Assembly: GCF_000003815.2 (NCBI RefSeq)
Contig: NC_049992.1
Location: 8,541,401-8,605,400, forward strand
Length of the DNA: 64,000 bases
Origin: Branchiostoma floridae
Lineage: Eukaryota > Chordata > Leptocardii > Amphioxiformes > Branchiostomatidae
Direction: 5' to 3'
Shown here: one piece after another, positions 1-12,000 of the stretch
Layout of the letters: the number at the start of each line of letters is the position of its first letter
How positions within the stretch are numbered: the stretch's first letter is position 1
The notes under the pieces: model-generated
The model's input: the letters and a program-made list of their open reading frames with translations, nothing else
Databases searched by the model: none
Told to the model about the DNA's origin: nothing
Position numbers and translations under genes: made by a program

Positions 1-3000
1 GAGTGCAAGTGAGGCCTCGGTGTTTGCAAAGTACAGAAACAGTAGCGACGTGGCGACATTCTATTGGCTGGATAATGTTCAGTGCTCTGGGAATGAGAGC
101 ACGCTCGCGTCTTGTCCCCGGAGTAACCAGTGGGGAATGCACAACTGTAACCCAGTGGGAGAGAACGCAGGCGCAGTGTGCTCAAGTGAGGGCTACATTT
201 TGATTTGTAAATAAAAATAAACAACTTGACAGATAATGTATAGTTGATGATTTTTCTGTTATAATGAAGGTTTCCTTTTTAGTTTACTAGTTTTTTAAAT
301 GGCATGGTTTAACAGGTATCTGACACTGGCATATGGCCTCACGATATTAAATGTAAAATCTTACAAGGTACAAAATATGACAGGAATTATTCATGATTAT
401 TATTGTGTATCTTTGGTCAAATAAGTTGGTTTCTAACACAATTTCAATGTGTTTGATTGTCGCTGTTTTGCTCAATCAAAAAGTTTTCGATTTGAACTGT
501 TTTCCTTCTATCTTGAACTGGTTTAACTGTAATATCCAACACAAAAATTGGACTCACTCAATTTTGTTTTGTTTTTGTTTTTTGTTTCCCTTCTAGATTG
601 TGCCAGTGCCTCTTGTAACAGCAACGGAGCCTGTGTGACGTCACGTTCACCAGGCCCTGGTAACTTCACCTGCAGCTGCGCAGTGGGGTGGGCAGGAGAA
701 TTCTGTCAAGGTCATCTTATCGATTTGGATTCTTTCCAATCATTGACAACAATTTCTAAAGAGAATATATTTGCCGAAATATCACAATTCTACTCAATAT
801 CTATCAAAGATATCTAACCTGCATCTGTTTAACCATTGGGCGAAACCCGCTTCCAAATATGGTGTTTGTATATACTCATGTGACTTATGACGTAAGTATT
901 GTTCGCTATTGTTCGCCATATTGGATGGGCAGACCTGTATGTTGGATAACGTCGTTGAAGATACATTTTCAAAAATGTTTGTGTAACAGTAGATTCTTTA
1001 TTGTTGTTTTTGTTGTTGTTGTTGATCATGTAATATCAATTATCAATAACAATTTGCAACAGTAGCACAAGGACGTCCCAGCCTTGATCCAGCACAGCTG
1101 CCTGCATACCTGCCATGCGGGGCTCCACCGCCAGAGGTCCATGCCTGGGACGTGTGCCCTATTCTGCAAAAGCTGAAAGCAGGGAAAGCCCCAGGCCCTG
1201 ATCAGTTGAGCACGAGAGTTTTAAGAGAATTCGCCTATGAATTGAGCCAACCAGTTGCTGACATTTTAAATACATCGTTTAAAGAGGGATACTTACCTCA
1301 GCAGTGGAAGGATGCCATAGTTGTGCCCCTCCCTAAGTGCCAACCTCCCTGCATCAGTAAACTGCGCCCAGTCTCCCTAACGTCTCAGCTAGCAAAGGTG
1401 GCTGAATCATTCGTAAGCAAGTGGCTGTTACAAGACATTAGGACCTCACTCGACCCACAACAGTATGGCTGTCTCAAGGGAAAGTCAACTGCACACTACA
1501 TGGTTAGTTTGACTGACCATGTGGCTAGAAACTCTGATAGATTGGGCAACATCACCACACTCGTTATGACTGACTTTTCTAAGGCGTTCGACCGGATCGA
1601 CCACACCATTGCCATCACCAAATTACTTGAGCTTGGAGCGCGACCTTGCCTGATCCCATGGATATCTAACTTTCTGACCGACCGCCGCCAACGCGTCAGG
1701 TATCGCAATGAACTCTCTACATGGCAGACGCTTTCTTGTTCAGTACCGGTACCACAGGGAACTCTACTTGGGCCCCTAATATTCCTGGCCGTGTTTGATG
1801 ATGCTGTTAGAGAGTCACCCCTTAGTGAGTGGAAATTTGTTGACGACCTGTCGTTGGCCGAGTCTCGACAACACAATGCACCATCTATCATGCAGGAAGA
1901 GCTCGATGACTTCAGTCTGTGGGCCAGTCAAAACCACATGCTGTTGAATGCTGATAAATGTAAGATCATGATATTCTCGTTCATGAAGCTTCCGCCTGCC
2001 CCGCCAATTCTCAAAATCAATGGAACTCCGCTGGAGATCGTGGTAGTTACCTGTCTAGTAGGAGTATGGTTACAATCAAACTTAAAATGGGATACGCAGG
2101 TATCAAAAATGATCTCCAAAGCCAACGGAAGACTCTTCATGCTTCGAAGCCTGAAACGGTTCAACGTTACGGTGGATGACTTGCTTCAAGTATACACGTC
2201 CTATGTCAGACCCGTATTAGAATACTGCGTGCCTGTATGGCATCCCGGACTCACTAAGGAGCATACTGTCCGGTTAGAAAGAATCCAGAAGAGAGCACTC
2301 CGTACCGTGTTAGGCGGTCAGTACACGACCTATGAAGCTGCACTGGTGCGCACCGGCCTCCAAGCGCTGCTACACAGGCGCGAGGACTTGTGCAGGAAAT
2401 TCGCAATGAAACTGGGCCCAGACATGCTCCCACAGAAGACAGGTCAGCTCCATGGACGAAACACCAGAAACTCTGACAAACTCAGACTGGTTAAATGTAG
2501 AACAAACAGATACAGGGACTCCTCTATACCCTACCTTGTGCGATTACTCAACGATGTAAAGTAATTACTGCGATGTTTTAGAGTAATGTAATCCTCTTAT
2601 TTTGTGCTGCAATACGGCGCTTTCAATTACCAGGAAACAATGTATTCATACATTCTTTCTACCTTGCGTTATTCGTGATTGTGTCGCCTTCAAATACCTT
2701 GTTTGATTACCAGGTAACAGCAAAGAGATATATATTTGTACTTGATTTTATCTGTGAATGTACGATTTTAAAACTATAGTTCAATTGCTTCATCCGCATG
2801 TTACTCAGTAATTTTAATTCAATGATTGAGATTGTGATTTCTGTAAGATGATACATAATTCAGCCATTAGGCTGCCAGATATCTTCATTTTCAATAAACC
2901 AATCATCATCATCATCATCATCAATATGTAGTTGTTTGATGTTGAAAACACAGAAGATGTGGACGAGTGTGAACTAGGAGCCTGTCGCAACGGAGCAACC

Positions 3001-6000
3001 TGCACCAATACGGGCGGGGGTTACACGTGTTCGTGTCCGGTCGGCTTCAGTGGTATAAACTGCCAAACAAGTGAGTTCTTACGTCGTTTTTATTATTCAT
3101 TCATGATTCATTACATAATACAATGGGCTTTTGCATAAGAGCAACATAGTTACCATGTATGGAAAGATGTTGGTATTTCATTCTAGAAGACGAGGTCATT
3201 TATTCAGCTTTCATGGCGTAGTGAACGATTATAAATGTTTGATTTTGTTTATTTGTTTATGTTTATTACACTTCCCATATAAAAATGGTGGGGAGACAAA
3301 ACAGGTGATACCACCTCTGCAAGTTGTCTCCCCGAAATTTCAGCTTTCATGACGATTTTAAACCTTTTTTGCCATATGTGTGGGTTTTCCTTGAACGGAT
3401 TCAATGTTGAAATGTGCCAACGATGTATAGTCACGCTTAACTATATCGTGTGATACTTTCTTTCATAACTAAGATTTTTCCAACAGACTTATGTGCCCCC
3501 AGCCCCTGTCAGCATGACGGTATGTGCGTCCCCGAGAGTCAAGGCTTCCGGTGTGTCTGTCAACAAGGCTGGGAGGGAACCCACTGTGGCACCGGTAACT
3601 CCCTCCATTGTACATGTGTCACGTCTGAGTTGAATATAACTGTCGGAATTGTTTTTTTGTTTGCTTTGCATTAATATGTTATTCGTTCCAAGCTCTTTAT
3701 TCTCTTCGCCAAGAAGAGTATGAGATTGCTTGACTTGGGTCTGTATGTAGGTCAACAGCATATAACTCGAGAAATTGTGGATGGAACTTTGTGATTTTTG
3801 GTAGGTGTGTAGCAGTTGTCGAAAGGAATGCCAAGTTTGAAAACGGTTTACCTGGCGTTTTCCTACGGTACTGCAGCGAGCTTGGTATGTTTTTTGCGGT
3901 TTGTTTTTGGCAGCATAAGTCAAAATCTAGCTGGGCGATTTTCACGAAACTTGGTAGGTGTGTAGCGGTTTTGGAGAGGAAGGTCAAGTGCGAAAATGGT
4001 TTACCTGGCTCTTACCTATGGTGCTGTAGCGGGATTTGTATGTAAGTGCGTTTGTCTGTAAGCAAGATAACTCGAGAACCCTTGAATGGATCCTGATTAT
4101 ATTTGTTAGGTGGATTGGGGTTAGGAAAACGAAGGTCAAGTTCGATAATGGGCACCCTAGTGGCTGCCTAAGGTACTGCAGCAAAACTTTTAATTTTGGC
4201 ACTTCGTGTTCTGGACATGCTGTGGTCATGATTTTTGAGTGGTAGATAGCCCTTGAAACAGAGAGTAAGTGCTGTGAGTTTGGACCCCCTAGCGGCTTTT
4301 TGGGAACTGCAGGCACCGATTTCCATTCAAACTTTGGACGAGGATAACTTGAGAAGGTGTAAACAGATCATCAGGATTTTCGGTATGTAGATAGAATGAG
4401 TGATGACTTATACAATGTAATACTAATTATGCAAATTAGTAGCTTTTTGCATAATTAATGAGGAAAGTTCATAAATCCATGCCAACAGCATATAACTCAA
4501 GAAGCTGTGTATGGATTTTCATGATATTTAGTATTTAAGTAGCGGCTGCGGAAAGGAAGGTTGTGTTCGAAAATAGTTGACGTAGCATTTTCCGTTAGGA
4601 CGGTAGCAGGCCGAGTGTGTGCGTCCTTTTGTTTGTGGAATGCATAACTCGAGAAGCCTTGAAAAAATCCTGATGATATTTGGTAGGTGGGTAGGGGTCA
4701 GGAAAACGAAGATAAATTATGATAGTGGGCCCCCTAGCGGCTTCCTAAGGTACTGCAGCAAAACTTATTAACAGAAATAAACTGTGCTCTATATATCTCA
4801 TTTTGACCTATATCTATGGACACAGCTGTTATACAGATGGTTTGCTGGAGGACGCCCTTACACTGGGGACAAAGTCTAAATTGACAAGCATGAAATTCTG
4901 ATTGACCAGGGATGCTACCAGGTCATCTGTCAGGTCACAGTCTGGTTTTGGTAATGTTTGTGTGTTTGTGAGGAACAATAAGACCTTAAAGTCTTAAATA
5001 AAGGCATGATTATTTGGCGAAGAGATGGGTTCGTTGAACTCTAGTTATATATCATTTAGTCATTTACATTGGGACTATTGTATTCTACAGTGCCAAAAGC
5101 AATTTTTTTTAAAGTCGCTTTTGGGGGATAGTCATGGCAATGTACACGAAATCACATCTAAATCAAGGGTTACATACTTCATAAGGTCAGTCAGAATCAA
5201 ATCATGTTTATTTAGAGACCCTATAGTCATACATGTGTACATGTATATGCCAGGGTGTTGAGTGAAATCTAGAAGATTCCACTCGAATACGTAGAATGTG
5301 AATTAAAATTATATTTGTTTAAGGAAAAAATCAGAGCTTTTCAACATTGATTCTTGTCACTTCATATCAATGGATTCGCCCCCCGTACGTGCCAGTACGG
5401 GCGACGCGCCTGCCCTATACAGCCTGAACGTTTTCAGAAATATGTGGCGGAGGACGTGGCCTCTCCAAAAGACGGACAAATTGTACGTACGTCAAGTTGT
5501 GTCCTCAGCTTTAGAGTCGGTACATCACAATCTCTGCCCGGTAACAATTATCTGCCCGTTACTTCCAGCGTCAGGTGTTGTAACCACCTGTACGAAGAAC
5601 CTGATGAAAATAGCCATCCCACGAGGCTATGTTGGGGGTCTCCCGGCAGGGTATCTACAGTTACGGGACCCGTCTTGTAACGCCACCGGCAATGATACCT
5701 TTGTATTCATCTCTACCCCACTCAGGGGCTGTGGGACTAGAAGGCTGGTACGTCAATAGATTTTGATTTGACAATTACTCAATACCCTTCAAAAAAGTTG
5801 TCGGTATCTCAACAAAGTATTGCTATTCAATGTGCGTGTCCACTAGTAAGACTAACGTTACATTTCCAAACCCGGGCCCGGTCGGGCTGTTTGAGGAAAC
5901 AAAAAATAGAAACATAGTTTGGTGTCTTTTATACCATACTTTCCGTTACCAAAAGCTGCCTGGTCGGGCCCCGGTTTGGAAATTTAACGCAGGCCTAATT

Positions 6001-9000
6001 ATAAGTAAGTAGGTCCGATAGAGTAATTACAATAGAAACTGGAAATCGCCGTGCATAAAAGGAAAGTAATGAGGTTCGTTATCTTTTAGAATTTAAACTT
6101 TCAAAACATCCCTTTTATGGGATATGTATGTGCTTTCTCTCACGTCCGTAGGTTACCAGTGATGACATCATCTACACCAACGTCATCACCAACAGACGGG
6201 TTTACATCCGGGGTATCGCTACTAGGATTCAAAGTGTAAGTAGTAACGTTTTGAGTAAACACGCATGGATAGCGGCGTTACCATGGATGTGGGATTTTGC
6301 ATCTACATATACTTTTACATCGCTTTTCATATATCATATATAATGATACTACTGAAACTGATGTGATTGGTGCAACCTACGGTTATTGTCCTTACAGTGC
6401 AATATATTTATATGTAACACCTCCAAACTAACCTGTATCAAAAAAGGTAACGTTAGAATTTCAGTTTTATCGGCTTCGGGATAAGAACGAAAACGGCATG
6501 GAAACTATCGGATACTCGTACAATATAATCAAGTTTCATGGGTACTTATTTTCAATGATTACCTCCATGAAATGTCATGGAGGTTATATTTTCAGAGGCG
6601 TTTGTGTTGTCTGTCTGTCTGTCAACAAGATAACTCAAGAACGAATGGGTGGATTGGTTTCATACGTGGTGTGTTGGTGAAGTGTCATAAAAGCTGGAAA
6701 AGATTAGATTTTGGGCCCCCTAGGGACTTTCCTTGGTACTGCAGCGCAACTTCCGGTTTTGCTATCTTGTGTTCTGAACAAGCTACGGTCACGAATTTTA
6801 GGTGTTAGATAGCTCTTGTGCTCAGGAATAAGCGTACTTGCCGAGATATGACTTAAGCACTACCACTAGGGTTAGGGTTAGGGTTAGGGTAAGGGTAGTG
6901 CTTAGAGGCAACATTGATAAGAGTGTATTCTAGGCGGTCAAACTTGGTATCATTACAAAGGTATGTTGGTACAGATTTGTAATCTGCAAACCGTTTTGAA
7001 ATCGGGTACTTACTTGCCGAGATATGACTTAAGCACTACCACTAGGGTTAGGGTTAGGGTTAGGGTAGTGCTTAGAGGTAACATTGCTAAGAGTGTATTC
7101 TATGCGGTCAAACTTGGTATCAATACAAAGGTATGTTGGTACAGATTTGTAATCTGCAAACCGTTTTGAAATCGGGTGCTTATTTGCCGAGATATGACTT
7201 AAGCACTACCGCTAGAGTTAGGGTTAGGGTTAGGGTTAGGGTTAGGGTAGTGCTTAGAGGCAACATTGATAAGATTGTATTCTAGGCGGTCAAACTTGGT
7301 ATCATTACAAAGGTATGTTGGTACAGATTTGTAATCTGCAAACCGTTTTGAAATCGGGTGCTTACTTGCCGAGATATGACTTAAGCACTACCACTAGGGT
7401 TAGGGTTAGGGTTAGGGTAGTGCTTAGAGGCAACATTGCTAAGATTGTATTCTAGGCGGTCAAACTTGGTATCATTACAAAGGTATGTTGGTACAGATTT
7501 GTAATCTGGAAACCGTTTTGAAATCGGGTCCTAACTTGCCGAGATATGACTTAAGCGCTACCGCTAGGATTAGGGTTAGTGTAGTGCTTAGAGGCAACAT
7601 TGCTAAGATTGTATTCTAGGCGGTCAAACTTGGTATCATTACAAAGGTATGTTGGTACAGATTTGTAATCTGCAAAGCGTTTTGAAATCGGGTCCTAACT
7701 TGCCGAGATGTGACTTAAGCACTACCGTTAGGGTTAGGGTTAGGGTTAGGGTTAGGGTAGTGCTTAGAGGCAACATTGCTAAGAGTGTATTCTAGGCGGT
7801 CAAACTTGGTATCATTACAAAGGTATGTTGGTACAGATTTGTAATCTGCAAACCGTTTTGAAATCGGGTGCTTACTTGCCGAGATATGACTTAAGCACTA
7901 CCACTAGGGTTAGGGTTAGGGTTAGGGTAGTGCTTAGAGGTAACATTGCTAAGAGTGTATTCTATGCGGTCAAACTTGGTATCAATACAAAGGTATGTTG
8001 GTACAGATTTGTAATCTGCAAACCGTTTTGAAATCGGGTGCTTACTTGCCGAGATATGACTTAAGCACTACCGCTAGGGTTAGGGTTAGGGTTAGGGTTA
8101 GGGTTAGGGTTAGGGTTAGGGTTAGGGTTAGGGTAGTGCTTAGAGGCAACATTGATAAGAGTGTATTCTAGGCGGTCAAACTTGGTATCATTACAAAGGT
8201 ATGTTGGTACAGATTTGTAATCTGGAAACCGTTTTGAAATCGGGTCCTAACTTGCCGAGATATGACTTAAGCGCTACCGCTAGGATTAGGGTTAGTGTAG
8301 TGCTTAGAGGCAACATTGCTAAGATTGTATTCTAGGCGGTCAAACTTGGTATCATTACAAAGGTATGTTGGTACAGATTTGTAATCTGGAAACCGTTTTG
8401 AAATCGGGTCCTAACTTGCCGAGATGTGACTTAAGCACTACCGTTAGGGTTAGGGTTAGGGTTAGGGTAGTGCTTAGAGGCAACATTGCTAAGAGTGTAT
8501 TCTAGGCGGTCAAACTTGGTATCATTACAAAGGTATGTTGGTACAGATTTGTAATCTGCAAACCGTTTTGAAATCGGGTGCTTACTTGCCGAGATATGAC
8601 TTAAGCACTGCCGCTAGGGTTAGGGTTAGGGTTAGGGTTAGGGTTAGGGTTAGGGTAGTGCTTAGGGTCTCGGACCGGAGTTTATTTTACGATTTTAGAG
8701 GTTGGCGGACAGCCTCAGGCCGAAGGGCTACAGTTCCGCTAGTAAACGTAGGACGCGAAACTTAATCAATATGGTGGAAAGCCGTTTACTGCTTCTTTCC
8801 GACAAACCTATTGGTATCGTCTGTTGCTTCTTTATTTTGGGTAGACTATGTAGTAAAATTTTGATTTTGGACCCGAAAACTTATTTTGTAACACTTTTTT
8901 GATCGAAGCTGCTTGGAAAAAATGAATTTTCGCAGGATAATGGCCTACGTGTCAGTGAAGCTAAATTCTTCTTGTTTGTCTAAAATTAAAATTAAAAAAA

Positions 9001-12000
9001 TTCCTCGTGATACCTTTTTTGTAATCTCCGATGACGTAGTTTCTTCGAAATCGCATGAAAAACGATGCTATTTTGGTTAACAGGCGAAAAAAACGCATCA
9101 CCGTTGCAGCGGACTAATACAAAAATGGTTTCACCGGCCGACCAACTACTCCTCGCACAAAAATAATACAACCCACGGGCTTTTCAGGAAATACGACAAA
9201 TCTATGCTCAACGATCACCAAGCAATAGGGAGCAAAAGTTAGGGAGACAACAACGCACTTCCGGCCTATTACACCACCCTTCCGCCAACTCCGGTCAGAT
9301 TTGAACTCCGACCCGGAACCTTAGATAGCTCTTGTGCTCAGGAATAAGTGACATAAGTTTGGCGACTAGGTTTGGGATAGCAGGGGCATTTTTGTCAAGA
9401 AGGGAACAACGGATTTTCATGATTTTTGGTATGTAGGTACCTTAGACAATGTTGTACAAGATAAGATGCTAATCATGCAAAATTAGAGTACATTTGCATA
9501 ATTAATGGGATTCTATCATAGCAGTTTTTTCAATGTACATTGTATCCCCTGTCCCGGAAATGATATGGTCTTGACAATTAGGTGGTAGACAGCTTTTAGC
9601 ATCATGAGATAGTGGGCTAAGTTTCAGCCCCCTAACATCTAATTTTGGAACTGCATGGGTATTTTTGTCAAGACATTCCAAAGAAGATAACTGCAGAGAG
9701 GAATGATGGATTGCCATCATTTTAAGCATGTAGGTAGCTTAGGCAAAAATGTTCATAATGATATACATATTATGCAAATGAGGACACTATTTGCATAATT
9801 AATGAGGAAGTTGTATAAGTCCATTATTTCAATAACTTGACTTCATTAAATGCAACAAATGTAAATTATGATAGATTGAACATAAGCAGTTGCCGAATAT
9901 GTTAATTAGTAACTGATTTGCATAATATATGCGAAAATTGCACTGATATTTGCTAAATGATTAATGATGGGAATTTTGTACTTGCCATGTGTATATTAGT
10001 GATGAACATCACCATGCATACACCATGAAAATGTGCAAGTCCTTTGCATAAGATTTACAAAAGCTTGAATATTTCATGGAGGTATGAGGTCGCCGAACTC
10101 TAGTTTTAAGATTAATTCATCTTGCACTTTTTAATAGAATGTTATCATGTGTATACACTAGTAGATGATTGCTTTTACTTGTACTGTTATACAATTCAAA
10201 CCCTTCTGTGAACCTCGCAATTCTGCCTTTCAAGCTGTGATGAGTTGTTTTTTTTTTTCGTTTTCAATAAACCTTGAAGCTTGAAACCATGAACTGTATG
10301 TTTTTTTATCATTTCCGTAAACGTCAGGTTCGCATCACCGTCCAGTGCCGGTACCCACGCGTGGTCCAGGCCAAGTTCAAGTACCAGCCGGACAGTCGCG
10401 TCATCGAGTTCCGGGACAGTGGGACGGGCAGGTTGGGGTTCGAGATGAGGCTCTACGCTACTTCCGCATTCCGACGCGTGTACGACCAAGGAATGTTTCC
10501 TATTCGCGTAAGAAAACTCTTATGCAGTCATCTTTAGCCTTTATATCAAATATAGTTTATTGCAAATTATATATTTTTGCCCATGGGCTAATTGCAGGTA
10601 ACATGGGAGACAAAGTATAAACGTAAAGTTTTGGGTTTTAGACATAGCCATATGGGATGAGACTTGACGCCACTTCCACTTTTCGACGAATGTACGACCA
10701 GGCGAAGTTTCCCATTCGTGTAAGACAAATCTTAAGCTTACGCAATCATTCTTAGGCTGTGTAGACCTAAAGTTTTGGGTTTTACACAACATAGACATAC
10801 GGGATGAGACTTTACGCCACTTTCGCATTCCGACGGGTGTACATATAATGATTTGTAAAGTAAAGTAACATATTCAGAACACACTTCATGCAGTTGCAGT
10901 TTACATAGCTTTTTATTGTTTCCAAATGATGACAAATATCATTTCATGTTTTCTTTCTCCCTTCTCTATGCATTTCTGCCCTTCATTCTTTTTTAATGTG
11001 GATCTATACTACAGGTGAAGCTGGGAGAAGCTCTGTACGTAGGTGTGAAGGTCCTCGGTGGTGACCAGGGGCTGGCAGTGTTACTCCAGACCTGCAGAGC
11101 TACTCCCTCACCTGACCCGGACGACATGACCGGCTTTCCCTTCGTTGTGGCCGGGTACGTACGTGTACGCATACTGTCCAACTGTGATGCCTGGGAAAAT
11201 GCAAAAAAAGCTAGTTCAACGTTTTAGCTGCGCATGTACCGTGTGTTGCATAGTGGGAGTAGTACGGGTTGGTAGTCCAGACGAATTTATGCATTTATTC
11301 TAATTTATTCATAACTAGTTAATTATGCAAACATTTAATTTATGTAGATTGATTCATAACTAATAATGAACCAAGCACGTTTTTTTACATTTATGCGGTT
11401 CATAGCTAATGATTAATTATGCAACTTTTGTACTGTGAATAAATTAGCATAAATTCGTCTGGACTACAAACCCATACTATTGTGGGTGATAGCTATAGAT
11501 ATCTCAAAGTTGAAGACCCATGAGATATAGATAAAACTTCTACACAAGAAATGTTTACAAATTAGAACCTCCATCTTTGATCTTGCGCATACGCAGTTCA
11601 AACTGTGGAGAAGCTTATCATCTAAACTAGGACACATTTGATAAGGTTTGTTGATTGTATATTTTATCTTTAGTGATATCAGTTTTCCCAACATGATAAG
11701 AGAATACACGTACATCATTCAGTTTTGGTTAAATGATCTAATATGTTTACGTTTAATTCTTTTACAAAAGTTATATTCATTTATAAATTATAGGAATTCA
11801 AAATTTCAATTAAGAATTCTGTTTATTTCTGTCCACTTTGCACAGGTGTCCGGTGGATGATACTGTGACTCTTATCTCTTCTCCTGACCTTACAGAGAGC
11901 AGGTTCAGCATCCGGGCCTTTAGTTTCATCGCCGATAGGGACCAGGTAACGTCGTTCCCCACACCAGTAGGGTTGAAACGTGTACATACGTTATACAGTC

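Larger units (their letters stand above)
6564..10105 (+). mobile_element. Composite dispersed-repeat element occupying most of ZP-gene intron 6
   Basis: It starts with a short palindrome ('cctccatgaaatgtcatgg') and ends with 'catggaggtatgaggtcg' and 'gaactctagttt', the end signature shared with 3700-5046 and 33240-33375. Inside are more diverged ~150-bp units ('agataactcaag', 'ggtactgcagc') and AT-rich 'atttgcataattaatg' blocks. A 2.5-kb telomere-like insertion (6833-9320) splits it. I find no transposase or RT frame. Confidence 0.5.

Noticed and set aside
2906-2926. Stand-alone (CAT)n microsatellite
   Set aside because: It is better explained as the 3' tail of the LINE fragment.
5370-5568. 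Upstream in-frame extension of ZP exon at 5569
   Set aside because: The frame is open, but a good acceptor at 5567-5568 joins in phase with the preceding EGF exon, and the upstream residues do not look like EGF or ZP.
6860-8660. True chromosome end or fusion point
   Set aside because: The telomeric runs are short, boxed by inverted repeats, repeated in one orientation and lie within an intron of an intact gene.
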